64,000 nt of DNA from DASQZK01 sp963809925. Its GTDB lineage: Bacteria; Bacteroidota; Bacteroidia; Bacteroidales; GCA-2748055. The translations under genes and the position numbers were made by a program. The stretch covers positions 372,001 through 436,000 of the forward strand of contig CAWELH010000005.1 in assembly GCA_963809925.1 (NCBI GenBank), written 5' to 3'. Below, piece by piece: positions 45,946-55,538 of the stretch. Position 1 is the stretch's first letter, and each line of letters starts with the position of its first letter. The notes below the pieces were generated by a model that was given only the letters and a program-made list of their open reading frames with translations, ran no database searches and was not told the origin of the DNA.

Positions 45946-46421
45946 GACCCGGAGTTTAAATTGTTTCTGAACTGCTAATTGTAAATCTATATGGGCTCTC
46001 CATCATTGCTTGCAATTCACTCAGCTTATACACAACCGAAATTCTTTATCTGCATTTCTGTTATCCATTCCGCCGTCCAATATTCATCCAGTCTCATCAA
46101 AGTAAAAATTCGTTGCATCTATCTCAAAACCAATGACATCTCTTTTGTGTATTTCTCTTATTCGTTATGTGTTACACCAAAAAAAGCAGGCCTTACTATC
46201 TGTCAAACCTGATTCGGAATACTCAAAGTTAAAGTATGGTCAGTAATAAATCACAGTACAACTAATTTTTTTTTGTGATGAAAATTGAACTTCCATTCTG
46301 ATGCTGTTACCGGCTTCTCAACCAGAAAGATCAAGCGACGGTTTATTTCTGCTAAAATTTTTCCTCCGGGAAAACAAGACAATCAAATCAGGAAAGAGTG
46401 TATGTGATGATTTAGTGTCGG
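45946..46421. other. First half of a 954-bp gap without recognised genes
   Basis: Between the divergent regulator and permease genes this stretch has no convincing ORF, hairpin or exact promoter match. A 73-codon frame at 45991-46212 has unnatural composition. I searched by eye for a -24/-12 sigma54 promoter (GG-N10-GC) and found no good one. Confidence 0.4.
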
Positions 46422-46610
46422 ATGTTGAGTATACTGCAAATTCAGAAAAATTACACTCCAATAAATGACGCACAAACCCGGAAGAAAATATCTACTTTGG
46501 TGGAATCTCTTTCCGAATATGAATGGAAAATATTGAACGAACCGGTTCAAAGAATTGTGCTGCTAAATTCTGAATCCCCGAATCTTAACTGTCCGAAAAT
46601 TGTAATGTAA
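46422..46610 (+). CDS. Small hypothetical protein
   Basis: A 62-codon frame starts at an ATG (MLSILQIQKN) and has protein-like composition with a charged helical middle (RKKISTLVESLSEYEWKIL). It has no recognisable domain, signal or membrane segment and no clear ribosome-binding site. It lies between the regulator and the permease gene. It may be a real small gene or chance. Confidence 0.25.
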   Translation: MLSILQIQKNYTPINDAQTRKKISTLVESLSEYEWKILNEPVQRIVLLNSESPNLNCPKIVM

Positions 46611-46899
46611 TGTTACATACAGGGTTATGCCTGAAAGATAAAAAATATTCCTAACTATCTTATTATTAGTAATTTATTCATAATGGTACATGACTTGAAG
46701 ATCTATCTGTGTTCTTGGCAGAATGTCCGGCATCATAACATGCCAAAGACATAACCGAATTTATTATTTAAATTGAAAAAAGGTTTTTTTACCAGCTGCC
46801 TGAAATGGCCTGACGAGATTCGCCTGGCGAAACTTAGATGAAAAATTGGACCTGGTACTGGTAAGAACCATTTTATAACTTCGCCTAAATCTTCAAAAA

Positions 46900-49347
46900 A
46901 TGATCAGAAATTATTTAAAAGTAGCTGTCAGGCAATTCGTCCGTCAAAAGAGCTATTCAGTGATAAACATCTCCGGCCTTGCAATCGGAATGGCGGCAAC
47001 CATGCTGATCCTTATTTATGTATTCTTTGAATTAGGTTTTGATCGTTTTAACAAGGATTATGAGCAGATTTACAGGGTAAACTTTCACGGCACGTTCGGA
47101 GGTGAAAGCATGGATGAAGGTATAACACCGGCTGCCCTTGCTTCATTACTAAATCAGGAATTCCCCGAAATAAAAAGTACCACCAGAATTTTCAGTACGG
47201 AAAACAGGGCTGTAAAATATGGTGAAAATGCATATTACGAAGATCATTTTGCGTTTGCTGATTCCGGTTTTTTCAACTTTTTCACTTTCCCGTTTCTAAA
47301 AGGAGACCCAAAAACCTGTCTCACCGAACCCCATACAGTAGTTATCACGGAATCGACAGCTGCCAAATATTTTGGCAAAGATGAGCCAGTTGGCAAGGCT
47401 ATCAAGATAACGAACCATTTCGGAGATCCGGGAACAAATTATGATACGGTGATTTTCACAGTGACAGCGGTCATCAGGGATATGCCGGAGCAAAGCCATT
47501 TTCATTTCGATTTTATCGGGTCAATGTCAAGTATAAGGGCTATTGCAGATAGCCCATTTCTTGTGAGTCTGAATATGTATACCTATATTAAAATCCCGGA
47601 AGAAACCGATCCTGCCGGGCTTACCGAAAAGATCAATGCCTTATATGTGGAAAGGGCAATCCCCCAGCTGAAGCAGTTTCTGGGCTTATCTGAAGAACAG
47701 ATCGCAAATTCCGGGAGCCTTATCCGTCTTGACATGACACCCCTGAAAGCTATTCATCTCAGGTCACATGGCAAATTTGAACTAGAGGAAAATGGTAATA
47801 TTGAATACGTCCGTATCTTCATCAGTGTAGCCTTGCTGATCCTGCTGCTGGCCTGCATCAATTTTATCAACCTCTCGACAGCACGGGCGGTACGACGGGC
47901 CAAGGAGGTAGGTATCCGCAAAGTGGTCGGCTCTGGGAGGATGCAGCTTATCGGCCAGTTCATGGGCGAATCGTTCCTTTTCACTATCCTGTCCTATATT
48001 CTGGCTATGATCATTGTTGAGTTTTCTATTCCGGTCTTCGAAAACATTACGGGTTACAATCTTAGTGGCTTCTATCTCGATAAACCATGGTTCTGGATCT
48101 CATCAGCAGGGATCATCGTCTTCGTTGGCTTTCTTTCTGGCATCTACCCGGCAATCGTGCTTTCATCATACAAACCCATTGATGTCATCCGGGCACTGCC
48201 GAACAAGAATGGAAAAGGTTTTCTGTTCCGGAATTCACTTGTAACCTTCCAGTTCATCATCACTGCTGTGATCCTTCTGGCCGTCATCCTGATCAGCCGT
48301 CAGCTCACCTACATTCAGTCGAAGGCCCTGGGCTTCGATAAAGAAAAGATCCTTGTAATAGAGCGGACTGATCCTATTAAAACATCGGTGAAAAGTTTTA
48401 TGGATGAGCTTGAAAAGCTGCCTGAAGTGGAAAAAACGAGCCTGAGCGCAGGCATGCTATGCCGTACCATGAATATAAACGGCTTTCAGTATCTCCGTGA
48501 AGGGACTCCTATGACACTCTTGTCTGCAACATTAAATGTAAACTATGATTTTGCTTCTGTACTCGGATTGAAACTGATGGAAGGCCGTTTTTTCGACAGG
48601 GACTACAACGATGATTTGAATATTGTTGTTAATGAAACAGCAGTTAAGGAGATGGGACTGAAAGACCCGGTCGGGAAATATCTCTATGTAAATAATCAGG
48701 ACAGCACTGAAACACGACTTTATATCGTCGGAATATTAAAAGATTTTCATTTCGAATCGCTTCATAACAAGATCCGGCCACTCGCCATCTTTCTTGCCAA
48801 AGACTATTTCGATGGCTATATCATGGTAAGGCTAAGGGAAGGTGACCATATCAATGCGGTGAACAAGATCCGTAAAGTTTGGGGTGAATTTACGGAAGCC
48901 AATCCGCTGGTTTACTATTTCTTTGACGATGATTTCAAAACTCTCTACGGTACGGAAGAGCATACCCGCAAGCTTATGGAGCTTTTTTCCCTACTCGCAG
49001 TGATTGTGGCCGCTCTGGGATTATATGGTCTGGTATCCTATTCTGTATCCACAAGAACGAGGGAAATTGGCATCCGTAAAACCAACGGCGCCGATATGTT
49101 CAACATTATGTCACTCATCATCCGTGACAATATCCGTCCCATCCTGTACTCCGTGCTTATCTCCTTTCCGCTGGCCTGGTTCTTTATGGACAAGTGGTTG
49201 AGGAATTTCGCATACCGTATACCGATCAATATTTTATGGTTTGCAATGGTCCTGTTCGTGCTTTTATTCATTGGCATTGTTACCACCCTGTTTCAGGCGA
49301 TGCAGGCGTCACGGATCAATCCAGCCACGGCTGTCAGAGCCGAATGA
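46900..49347 (+). CDS. MacB/FtsX-type ABC transporter permease
   Basis: The 815-residue protein has the duplicated MacB-like layout of Bacteroidota permeases: MIRNYLKVAVRQFVRQKSYS leading into helix 1 (about 20-42), a periplasmic core domain, FtsX helices between about 300 and 470 (including STARAVRRAKEVGIRKVVG), a second periplasmic domain, and a final FtsX block with YSVSTRTREIGIRKTNGA near 715. Such permeases work with a separate ATPase in mechanotransmission or efflux of lipids, peptides or drugs. No ATPase or adaptor gene is beside it. In Bacteroidota these permeases often adjoin sigma54 two-component genes, as here. Confidence 0.9.
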   Translation: MIRNYLKVAVRQFVRQKSYSVINISGLAIGMAATMLILIYVFFELGFDRFNKDYEQIYRVNFHGTFGGESMDEGITPAALASLLNQEFPEIKSTTRIFSTENRAVKYGENAYYEDHFAFADSGFFNFFTFPFLKGDPKTCLTEPHTVVITESTAAKYFGKDEPVGKAIKITNHFGDPGTNYDTVIFTVTAVIRDMPEQSHFHFDFIGSMSSIRAIADSPFLVSLNMYTYIKIPEETDPAGLTEKINALYVERAIPQLKQFLGLSEEQIANSGSLIRLDMTPLKAIHLRSHGKFELEENGNIEYVRIFISVALLILLLACINFINLSTARAVRRAKEVGIRKVVGSGRMQLIGQFMGESFLFTILSYILAMIIVEFSIPVFENITGYNLSGFYLDKPWFWISSAGIIVFVGFLSGIYPAIVLSSYKPIDVIRALPNKNGKGFLFRNSLVTFQFIITAVILLAVILISRQLTYIQSKALGFDKEKILVIERTDPIKTSVKSFMDELEKLPEVEKTSLSAGMLCRTMNINGFQYLREGTPMTLLSATLNVNYDFASVLGLKLMEGRFFDRDYNDDLNIVVNETAVKEMGLKDPVGKYLYVNNQDSTETRLYIVGILKDFHFESLHNKIRPLAIFLAKDYFDGYIMVRLREGDHINAVNKIRKVWGEFTEANPLVYYFFDDDFKTLYGTEEHTRKLMELFSLLAVIVAALGLYGLVSYSVSTRTREIGIRKTNGADMFNIMSLIIRDNIRPILYSVLISFPLAWFFMDKWLRNFAYRIPINILWFAMVLFVLLFIGIVTTLFQAMQASRINPATAVRAE

Positions 49348-49398
49348 TCCCAATTTCAAACCGGTGCTCCAGTTAGGGCAGTAGTCCAACCATGAAGT

Positions 49399-49406
49399 TA
49401 ATTTTG
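49399..49406 (+). promoter_or_regulatory. -7 promoter element for pncB-pncA
   Basis: TAATTTTG matches TAnnTTTG and is followed by C as in the extended consensus. It is 72 bp before the pncB start. No clear -33 match is seen. Confidence 0.35.
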
Positions 49407-49477
49407 CGGCGATCTGAAATACAAAACAATCTCCGGGATCGTGGCGTTTCCTTACATGCGTAAACGAAATCATCCCA

Positions 49478-50893
49478 ATGGAATCATTCACTGTCAGCGG
49501 AAGTTATACCGACTTCTATGAGATCACGATGGGACAGGCATATTTTCTTAGCGGAGCAAAAGATACTCCGGCCTGTTTCGACTACTTCTTCAGAAAAATG
49601 CCCTTCAACGGAGGCTACGTCATTTTTGCCGGCTTGCAGGATGTCCTCGATATGCTCAGTGATTTCCGTTTTACGGACGATGATATCCGCTTTCTGAAAG
49701 ACCAGGGACTTAACGGTAAGTATGTTGAATTCTTGCGGACATTCCGGTTTAGCGGTGATATTTATGCTTCCCGTGAGGGGGATGTTATTTTCCCGACACG
49801 TCCGGTTATCAGGGTAGAAGGAAATATTATTGAGACACAACTAGTTGAAACACTGATCCTTAACACACTGAATTACGAATCTCTTGTAGCTACCAAAGCT
49901 TCCAGGATGCGTCAGGTTGCAGGAAGCAGTATCCTGAGTGAATTTGGATTCCGAAGGTCTCAGGGCTTTGGTGGTATTCAGGCCAGCAGGGCTGCCATAA
50001 TCGGCGGTTTTGACTCAACCAGCAATGTATTCGGAGCCATGATCAACGGTATCACAGCTTCCGGTACCATGGCTCATTCCTATATCCAAAGCCATGACGA
50101 CGAACTCACTGCATTCCGGAAGTATGCCGCTGCCCATCCCGATACCACCACCCTCCTCGTCGACACCTATGACAGCCTCGGTTCGGGCATCCCGAATGCC
50201 ATCACTATAGCACGGGAACTTGAAGCCGCAGGACACCATCTCCAGGCCATACGACTTGATAGCGGCGATCTCGCTTACCTGGCCAAGAAAGCCCGGAAAA
50301 TGCTCAATGATGCCGGCTTCAGGGAAGTAAAAATCGTGGCTTCAAACCAGCTTGATGAATACCTGATCAAAAGCCTGAGGGACCAGCGTGCACCCATCGA
50401 CATCTTTGGCGTGGGTACCAGCCTTGTAACCGGCGAACCTGATGCCGCCCTCGATGGCGTTTACAAGCTGGCAGCTTCGGACGGCCAGGCACGGCTGAAA
50501 ATATCAGAAAACCTCAGTAAAATTACGCTTCCGGGACAAAAGCAGGTACTTCGCCTTTTGAACAGTGATGACAATTTTTATGGCGGAGATGTCGTCATCC
50601 TTGAAGGCGAAGAAGAACCTGAGGTTATGTATCATCCGTTTGAAGCCCATAAATCACTTCATATCAGGCACCTGAAGAAAGAACCTTTACTGCAAAAGGT
50701 CATGGCTAACGGAAAAATTTTGCATGCCACAACTTCCCTCGCCGAAATCGCTTCCTGGTCGGCAGGCCGGCTGTCACTTTTACCCGATGAATTCAAACGA
50801 TTTGACTATCCGCATGTTTATAAAATAGGAGTCAGCGAAAAACTGAAAGATCTTAAAACCTCGCTGATAGACAAATACAGGACTAACCCATGA
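49478..50893 (+). CDS. pncB: Nicotinate phosphoribosyltransferase
   Basis: PncB converts nicotinate, PRPP and ATP to nicotinate mononucleotide in the Preiss-Handler NAD salvage route. The 471-residue protein matches throughout: SYTDFYEITMGQAYF at the start, FGFRRSQGFGGIQASRAAIIGG near 150, AHSYIQSHDDELTAFR near 200 (with the conserved His), RLDSGDLAYLAKKAR near 263 and GVGTSLVTGEPDAAL near 310. Its last codons overlap the pncA start by 4 bp (ATGA), so nicotinamidase and PncB are made together and catalyse consecutive steps. Confidence 0.96.
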   Translation: MESFTVSGSYTDFYEITMGQAYFLSGAKDTPACFDYFFRKMPFNGGYVIFAGLQDVLDMLSDFRFTDDDIRFLKDQGLNGKYVEFLRTFRFSGDIYASREGDVIFPTRPVIRVEGNIIETQLVETLILNTLNYESLVATKASRMRQVAGSSILSEFGFRRSQGFGGIQASRAAIIGGFDSTSNVFGAMINGITASGTMAHSYIQSHDDELTAFRKYAAAHPDTTTLLVDTYDSLGSGIPNAITIARELEAAGHHLQAIRLDSGDLAYLAKKARKMLNDAGFREVKIVASNQLDEYLIKSLRDQRAPIDIFGVGTSLVTGEPDAALDGVYKLAASDGQARLKISENLSKITLPGQKQVLRLLNSDDNFYGGDVVILEGEEEPEVMYHPFEAHKSLHIRHLKKEPLLQKVMANGKILHATTSLAEIASWSAGRLSLLPDEFKRFDYPHVYKIGVSEKLKDLKTSLIDKYRTNP

Positions 50894-51495
50894 AGGCACT
50901 CATCATGATCGACATACAGAATGATTTCCTGCCCGGCGGTTCGCTGCCGGTACCGGGAGGTGACCGGATCATCGACGTGGTGAATAAGATATCAGGGAAA
51001 TTCGACCTGGTCGTTGCAACACAGGACTGGCACCCAGTCGATCATAAGAGTTTCGCGAGCAGCCATCCCGGCCATAAAGCCGGTGACCGGATCATGGTGG
51101 GAGACATCGAACAGATCCTCTGGCCCGACCATTGCGTGCAGGGCACGAAAGGCGCCATGTTCCCGGATGGTCTCAATTTTAACATGGCGGAGGCCATATT
51201 CAGGAAGGGGATGAACACCGGGATAGACAGCTACAGCGGATTCTATGACAACGGCCATCTAAAGTCCACAGGCCTTGCGGGTTACCTCAGGGAAAAAGAC
51301 GTTATTGATGTATTCTTGTGCGGACTGGCCGGGGATATCTGTGTATACTATTCAGCCCTGGATGCCGTTAAGGAAGGCTTTAAAACCTGGCTGATCGAAG
51401 ATGCAACACAACCGCTCGACAAGGAAAACTTCACTCATCTAAAGAGTGTGTTAATAAAAAAAGGCTGCTCTCTCACTGAAAGCACAAAACTGTAA
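50890..51495 (+). CDS. pncA: Nicotinamidase
   Basis: PncA deamidates nicotinamide to nicotinate, feeding PncB. The 201-residue protein has the Asp-Lys-Cys triad: Asp in MIDIQNDFLPGGSL (residue 10), Lys in IFRKGMN near 105 and Cys in GLAGDICVYYSALDA near 155. Metal ligands are in TQDWHPVDHKSF near 50, followed by LWPDHCVQGTKGA. The start codon overlaps the pncB stop, giving translational coupling. Confidence 0.96.
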   Translation: MKALIMIDIQNDFLPGGSLPVPGGDRIIDVVNKISGKFDLVVATQDWHPVDHKSFASSHPGHKAGDRIMVGDIEQILWPDHCVQGTKGAMFPDGLNFNMAEAIFRKGMNTGIDSYSGFYDNGHLKSTGLAGYLREKDVIDVFLCGLAGDICVYYSALDAVKEGFKTWLIEDATQPLDKENFTHLKSVLIKKGCSLTESTKL

Positions 51496-51496
51496 T

Positions 51497-51517
51497 GTAA
51501 CAAACATTGTTACTTTT
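51497..51517 (+). terminator. Terminator after pncA
   Basis: GTAACAA pairs with TTGTTAC (7 bp) around a 3-nt loop and is followed by four T. It lies immediately after the pncA stop. Confidence 0.6.
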
Positions 51518-51692
51518 CCAGATAAGGTTGTCTCGTGAAGAAGAAAAATTAAATTAATCGAATCTATGACCTGTCGCCTGAATACGCACCTGGATTAGTT
51601 CCGGGATGGTCAGCAGGAAATTACCAGGTCTCCTATGGGTTGTTACAGCGATTAATTTATCTTCAGAGGCAACCTTTTATCGTTGAGTCGTA

Positions 51693-51914
51693 TCAGGTCA
51701 ATGTCTTTTTCCGTTCTTCAAACTCTTCCTTAGAAATCTCTCCACGGGCATATCTTTCACGAAGGATCTCCATGGCGTTGTCAGTTTTATACTGCTCCGC
51801 ACCTGTCCGGCGATTGATCCCTACAATAACGAGAATGACTACAATAATAATTACGAAGGCGCCCAGAAACCAGCTGCATCCCATTCCCATGAAATGAACT
51901 CCATGATATACCAT
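51693..51914 (-). CDS. Small membrane protein with SHOCT domain
   Basis: The 73-residue protein has one membrane helix (about residues 14-34, FLGAFVIIIVVILVIVGI) followed by a SHOCT motif (DNAMEILRERYARGEISKEE), a short helical oligomerisation element. Small proteins of this kind are common and mostly uncharacterised; some are involved in envelope stress. No obvious partner is adjacent. Confidence 0.8.
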   Translation of the reverse strand: MVYHGVHFMGMGCSWFLGAFVIIIVVILVIVGINRRTGAEQYKTDNAMEILRERYARGEISKEEFEERKKTLT

Positions 51915-52124
51915 GACTCAGGTTTTAAACAGTTAAAGATATAAAAAACGTTCAGAACCGTTAGAATGAAAATACCATGCCCGAGTAAGACAGATCGTAG
52001 AAAATTTGCTATGTTCAGTGAATCAGCATTTAACACAAAAGTGTCCTGGTTCAAACAATTTCCGTGATGTGGAAATGATTCCACAAAAGACACACAACTA
52101 GTGTTAAATTTTTACGCATACTTT

Positions 52125-53240
52125 CTATCTGAACAGCATTTGAGAATAGGCGTAAATATGGTGCCGCCAAACCTGCCATTCATGTGAACCCGGACTTTCA
52201 TACCAGGTATTTTTAACGCCATTTTCGTCGAGGCTCTCATGAAATGTCTTCACGGATTCATAGCCGTTATCGGCCTGTCCGCAGCCCAGCCACAGGAGAT
52301 GATAGGTTTTATTGAACTTCTTTGGGTCACTGAAAACTCCGTTGTATGATGTCGCAGGATCTAAACGCCGTCCGCCACCGCTGAAAGCGCCTACCCAATG
52401 AAACATCTCCGGGTGGGTAAGTCCGATGGACAATGCCTGGCCGGCACCCATGGAGAGTCCGGCAATGGCGCGGCTATCAGGATTGTTAATCGTTCGGTAA
52501 CTGTTGTCTATCATGGGTATAAGCTCATTGATGACGAGTGATTCAAACGCATTGTTTCTGCCATTTGGCCGCTCCGGATTTTCTGACCCGGCCTTCGCTG
52601 CATATCCGTTGTCCATGACGATGATCATCGGTTTGACTTTGCCGGAGGCGAGCAGGTTATCCATAATTAAGTTTACCTTCCCCTGCATGGTCCAGCCCAG
52701 TTCACTTTCGCCGGCGCCATGTTGAAGGTACAGAACCGGGTACCGCTCAGCAGTATTCTTGTCATATCCCGGAGGTGTGTATACCAGGCATTTGCGGAAT
52801 GCTCCGGTAGTGGTGGAATGATACCAGTGGTAACGGACCTCCCCGTGAGGAACATCCTTTGGCAGATAAAAATCCTCATCCCCGGGTACTTCAATCATAC
52901 TGGTCCACTTTCCCCATCCAAAGTATGACGGAGCAGACGGATCGGCACCCCGGAAGCCGTCGACGCTAAGTTCATAATAATGAAGTCCCGGCCTGCACGG
53001 CATGGTAGTAACCGTCCAGTTCCCGGCGGTATCCTTTGTCATTTCATACTCTTTAGCACCCAGGGCATTTTCATCACTCAGGTTTATCACCTTCACTTCG
53101 TTGGCGCCGGGCGCATACGCATGAAAGGTAACTCTGTGATCATCACTGATCTGTGGAGCGCTCATGATCTGAGCGTAAAGCCCGGAAAATCCCGTGAACA
53201 TCAGGGTAATAAGGGTGCAAAGAATGATTTTGTTTTTCAT
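52125..53240 (-). CDS. Secreted CE1-like esterase with N-terminal E-set domain
   Basis: The 371-residue product has a signal peptide (MKNKIILCTLITLMFTGFSGLYAQ), an early-set/CBM48-like Ig domain (about 25-115, with VTFHAYAPGANEVKV) and an esterase D-type alpha/beta hydrolase domain. The nucleophile is in AIAGLSMGAGQALS near residue 260, with YLQHGAGESELGW near 170 and the catalytic His in SPGSHEWQVW near 355. Relatives include feruloyl and acetyl-xylan esterases and enterochelin esterases. The domain pair is the one seen in plant-polysaccharide esterases, so it probably removes acyl groups from a glycan. It lies divergent to the sulfatase gene. Confidence 0.85.
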   Translation of the reverse strand: MKNKIILCTLITLMFTGFSGLYAQIMSAPQISDDHRVTFHAYAPGANEVKVINLSDENALGAKEYEMTKDTAGNWTVTTMPCRPGLHYYELSVDGFRGADPSAPSYFGWGKWTSMIEVPGDEDFYLPKDVPHGEVRYHWYHSTTTGAFRKCLVYTPPGYDKNTAERYPVLYLQHGAGESELGWTMQGKVNLIMDNLLASGKVKPMIIVMDNGYAAKAGSENPERPNGRNNAFESLVINELIPMIDNSYRTINNPDSRAIAGLSMGAGQALSIGLTHPEMFHWVGAFSGGGRRLDPATSYNGVFSDPKKFNKTYHLLWLGCGQADNGYESVKTFHESLDENGVKNTWYESPGSHEWQVWRHHIYAYSQMLFR

Positions 53241-53422
53241 TTCCGTTGGATTGGTTGATATTAATGGTAGTTGGTGTTTCTGTAAAGCAAATTAAAGGGT
53301 TTTTGACGTCAATGTAAAATTTTTCAGTTTCAAAAAAACGTCGCATGCAACGTCCTTGCACAGAATCATTATAAAATATAAAATTCCTGGTTAAAACAAC
53401 ATCCCCAATCCATCCAGTTTGT

Positions 53423-53430
53423 TATTTTTG
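53423..53430 (+). promoter_or_regulatory. -7 promoter element for the sulfatase gene
   Basis: TATTTTTG matches TAnnTTTG, 60 bp before the sulfatase ATG. A -33 element is not clear. Confidence 0.4.
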
Positions 53431-53489
53431 AGAATAGAACCGGCAATAAACCTGCCTGCCTGATATCATCTAACCAAACCTAAGCTAAA

Positions 53490-55091
53490 ATGTCCAATTC
53501 AAGACGCACATTTCTTAAAAAAGTGGCTGCCGGAGGCCTGTTTGTTTCCGCTGCACCTTCCTTTGCCGCAGAAAAAATCAATCCCCTGGAGCTTCAGCCA
53601 GAGTTCCCCGAGCAAAAGGTGAACATCAAACGGAAAATGAATGTGATCTGGATTACCTGCGACGAGATGAATACCAAGGCTATGAGCGTGTACGGCAATC
53701 CTCACACTACACTTCCGGGTGCGGAGCAGATGGCGAAGGAAGGCACAACTTTCAACCATGCTTATGTTCAGATGCCGAAAAGCGTACCTTCACGCTGCAT
53801 TATGGTCACCGGTCGCTATGCCCACGTGGAAGGTCACCGGACCCTTACCGGGCGGAAGTATTACACGCCGAACAAAGATGTTCCGAAAAACAGAGATTTT
53901 ACCTTGCGGGCTGATGAACCCAATATCGTTAAACTCCTGAAGGATAATGGTTATAAGACCTGCCTGCTAGGTAAAAACCATCTTGTTGACTGGAACCTGC
54001 ACAAGGTCTGGTTCGATATGACTTCCAAATGGGATAGTCCAGAATGGAAAAACCAGCCCGACGCCTTTGATAAGACCGATGATCCGGACCTCAGGAAAAT
54101 GTACCTCATTGGTAAAACCAAGGAAGATCTTGATTACAATAAACTTCCCGACTCTTTGTGTGTTGACTGGACGAAGGAATTTCTCAATACTTATAAAGAC
54201 GAGCCTTTCTTTGCACTTGTCGATATCGGCAAACCCCATCCGCCCTATGTAGAATATACAAAAATGCCAGCATACAAGATCCCTCTTGACAGAATCCCTG
54301 CCCCAAAAGTACAACCGCTGGATAAGGTGCCGTCGGTGGAACAGTGCAAGAGAAAGAGTTTTGATCTTGAACATGTCACCGACCTCGAACGGAAACGCAT
54401 CCGAAGAGCCTACTACACGTGCGTGGAATTTGCCGATTCAAAGGTGAAGCAGATCATCGATGAAGTGGATCGCCTGGGACTGAAAGATAATACCCTGATC
54501 ATTTACAGCGCCGACCATGGGGACTCAAACGGCGAAAGGAACTGTTATGAGAAGTGGGATACATTTTTCTATGATGAGATCACTCGTGTACCGCTGATCA
54601 TGAGATTGCCGGGTTCGCTGCCCGCAGGGAAAAAGATTGAAAACCTGGTGGAATTTGTCGATATCGTTCCAACCATCATGGAACTTATGGGGATCGACGT
54701 CCCGGTATGGGTGCAGGGAAAGTCTCTACTTCCGCTCATCGAAGGCAAAACCACCGAACACAAAGATGCTGTTTTCAGCCAGGGAGGTGTTGAGAAGGAT
54801 GCCACCCTCCGGCCCGATCCGAATATTCATTCCCCGAAACAGCAGGTCGTGGTCGATTTTCCCGAAAGTATGATCCGGTCGAAAATGATCCGTACCAAAC
54901 AATATAAATATGTTTATCGTCTGGAAGGGGATCATGAGTTGTTCGACATGATAAACGATCCCGACGAACTTACTAACCTGGCTTACAATCCCGATTACAG
55001 GGAAGTCGTCAATGAGCACATGCAGCGTATGCTGAAGTTCACCATTGAGATGGAGACGAATTATCCGATTCTTGATCATTTAATCTGTTAG
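53490..55091 (+). CDS. Tat-exported serine-type sulfatase
   Basis: The 533-residue protein starts with a twin-arginine signal (SRRTFLKKVAAGGLFV) and is a formylglycine sulfatase. The modification motif (C/S)xPxR is SVPSRCIMVTGRY near residue 107, so the residue to be oxidised is Ser and an anaerobic radical maturase (anSME) is needed. That gene is not in this window. Metal and substrate residues are visible in ITCDEMNTKAMS, GKNHLVDWNLH and SADHGDSNGE near 345. It probably removes sulfate from a host or algal glycan. The stop codon abuts a composite repeat. Confidence 0.9.
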   Translation: MSNSRRTFLKKVAAGGLFVSAAPSFAAEKINPLELQPEFPEQKVNIKRKMNVIWITCDEMNTKAMSVYGNPHTTLPGAEQMAKEGTTFNHAYVQMPKSVPSRCIMVTGRYAHVEGHRTLTGRKYYTPNKDVPKNRDFTLRADEPNIVKLLKDNGYKTCLLGKNHLVDWNLHKVWFDMTSKWDSPEWKNQPDAFDKTDDPDLRKMYLIGKTKEDLDYNKLPDSLCVDWTKEFLNTYKDEPFFALVDIGKPHPPYVEYTKMPAYKIPLDRIPAPKVQPLDKVPSVEQCKRKSFDLEHVTDLERKRIRRAYYTCVEFADSKVKQIIDEVDRLGLKDNTLIIYSADHGDSNGERNCYEKWDTFFYDEITRVPLIMRLPGSLPAGKKIENLVEFVDIVPTIMELMGIDVPVWVQGKSLLPLIEGKTTEHKDAVFSQGGVEKDATLRPDPNIHSPKQQVVVDFPESMIRSKMIRTKQYKYVYRLEGDHELFDMINDPDELTNLAYNPDYREVVNEHMQRMLKFTIEMETNYPILDHLIC

Positions 55092-55098
55092 GAGGGAG

Positions 55099-55146
55099 GA
55101 AGTTATGGAGTTATGAAGTGATGAAGTGATGAAGTGATGAAGAGAC
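55099..55146. repeat. Octanucleotide tandem array (GRAGTTAK) after the sulfatase gene
   Basis: About six 8-bp units, GAAGTTAT, GGAGTTAT, then GAAGTGAT three times and a decayed unit, start 7 bp after the stop codon. The junction TAGGAGG is the same as at 27675. Confidence 0.85.
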
Positions 55147-55195
55147 AGGTAGGACGGGTGAGTGAGGGTGAGAAGGTGAGAGCATGTAGTAATAT

Positions 55196-55490
55196 TTCTT
55201 CCATGCCGGAGGTTTTTAATTATAGTAGCCATGGTTACGTCCATGGTTACGATGAAGTCCTTAACCAGAGAGTGTGCGGGGGGTCTCCCCTTTCAGGGGC
55301 CGGGGGGAGCGGAGGGTAGTGAAAATGAGTGGTTCCGGGGTTGCCGGTAGAATCAATTCTTCCATGCCGGAGGCATTAAATTATAGTAGCCATGGTTACG
55401 TCCATGGTTACGGTGAAGTCCTTAACAAGAGAGTGTGCGGGGGGTCTCCCCTTTCAGGGGCCGGGGGGAGCGGAGGGTAGTGAAAATGAG
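55196..55490. repeat. Two near-identical 134-bp direct repeats, 161-bp period
   Basis: Segments 55196-55329 and 55357-55490 are nearly identical. Each contains TTCTTCCATGCCGGAGG, AATTATAGTAGCCATGG, and a hairpin-prone TCTCCCCTTTCAGGGG followed by a G-rich run. A diverged copy of the first part lies at 27851-27908. The period is not a multiple of three, yet each copy has an open frame reading NYSSHGYVHGY; this follows from the repeat itself and I do not call a gene. The rest of the gap to 55538 holds a short AAATCCCCT/GGGGGGTTTT inverted repeat at 55497-55515, which could terminate transcription. Confidence 0.88.
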
Positions 55491-55538
55491 TAGCTAAATC
55501 CCCTCGGGGGGTTTTAGTCTGGATAATGAAAGATGATT

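Noticed and set aside
45991..46212. 73-codon plus-strand ORF in the regulator-permease gap
   Set aside because: Residue composition is atypical (many Ser, Tyr, Cys, Ile), with no domain and no initiation context.
55134..55480. Two short ORFs encoding NYSSHGYVHGY and SPLSGAGGSGG
   Set aside because: They arise because each copy of the 134-bp repeat has the same open frame, and the copies are out of frame with each other. No start signals or conserved protein features.
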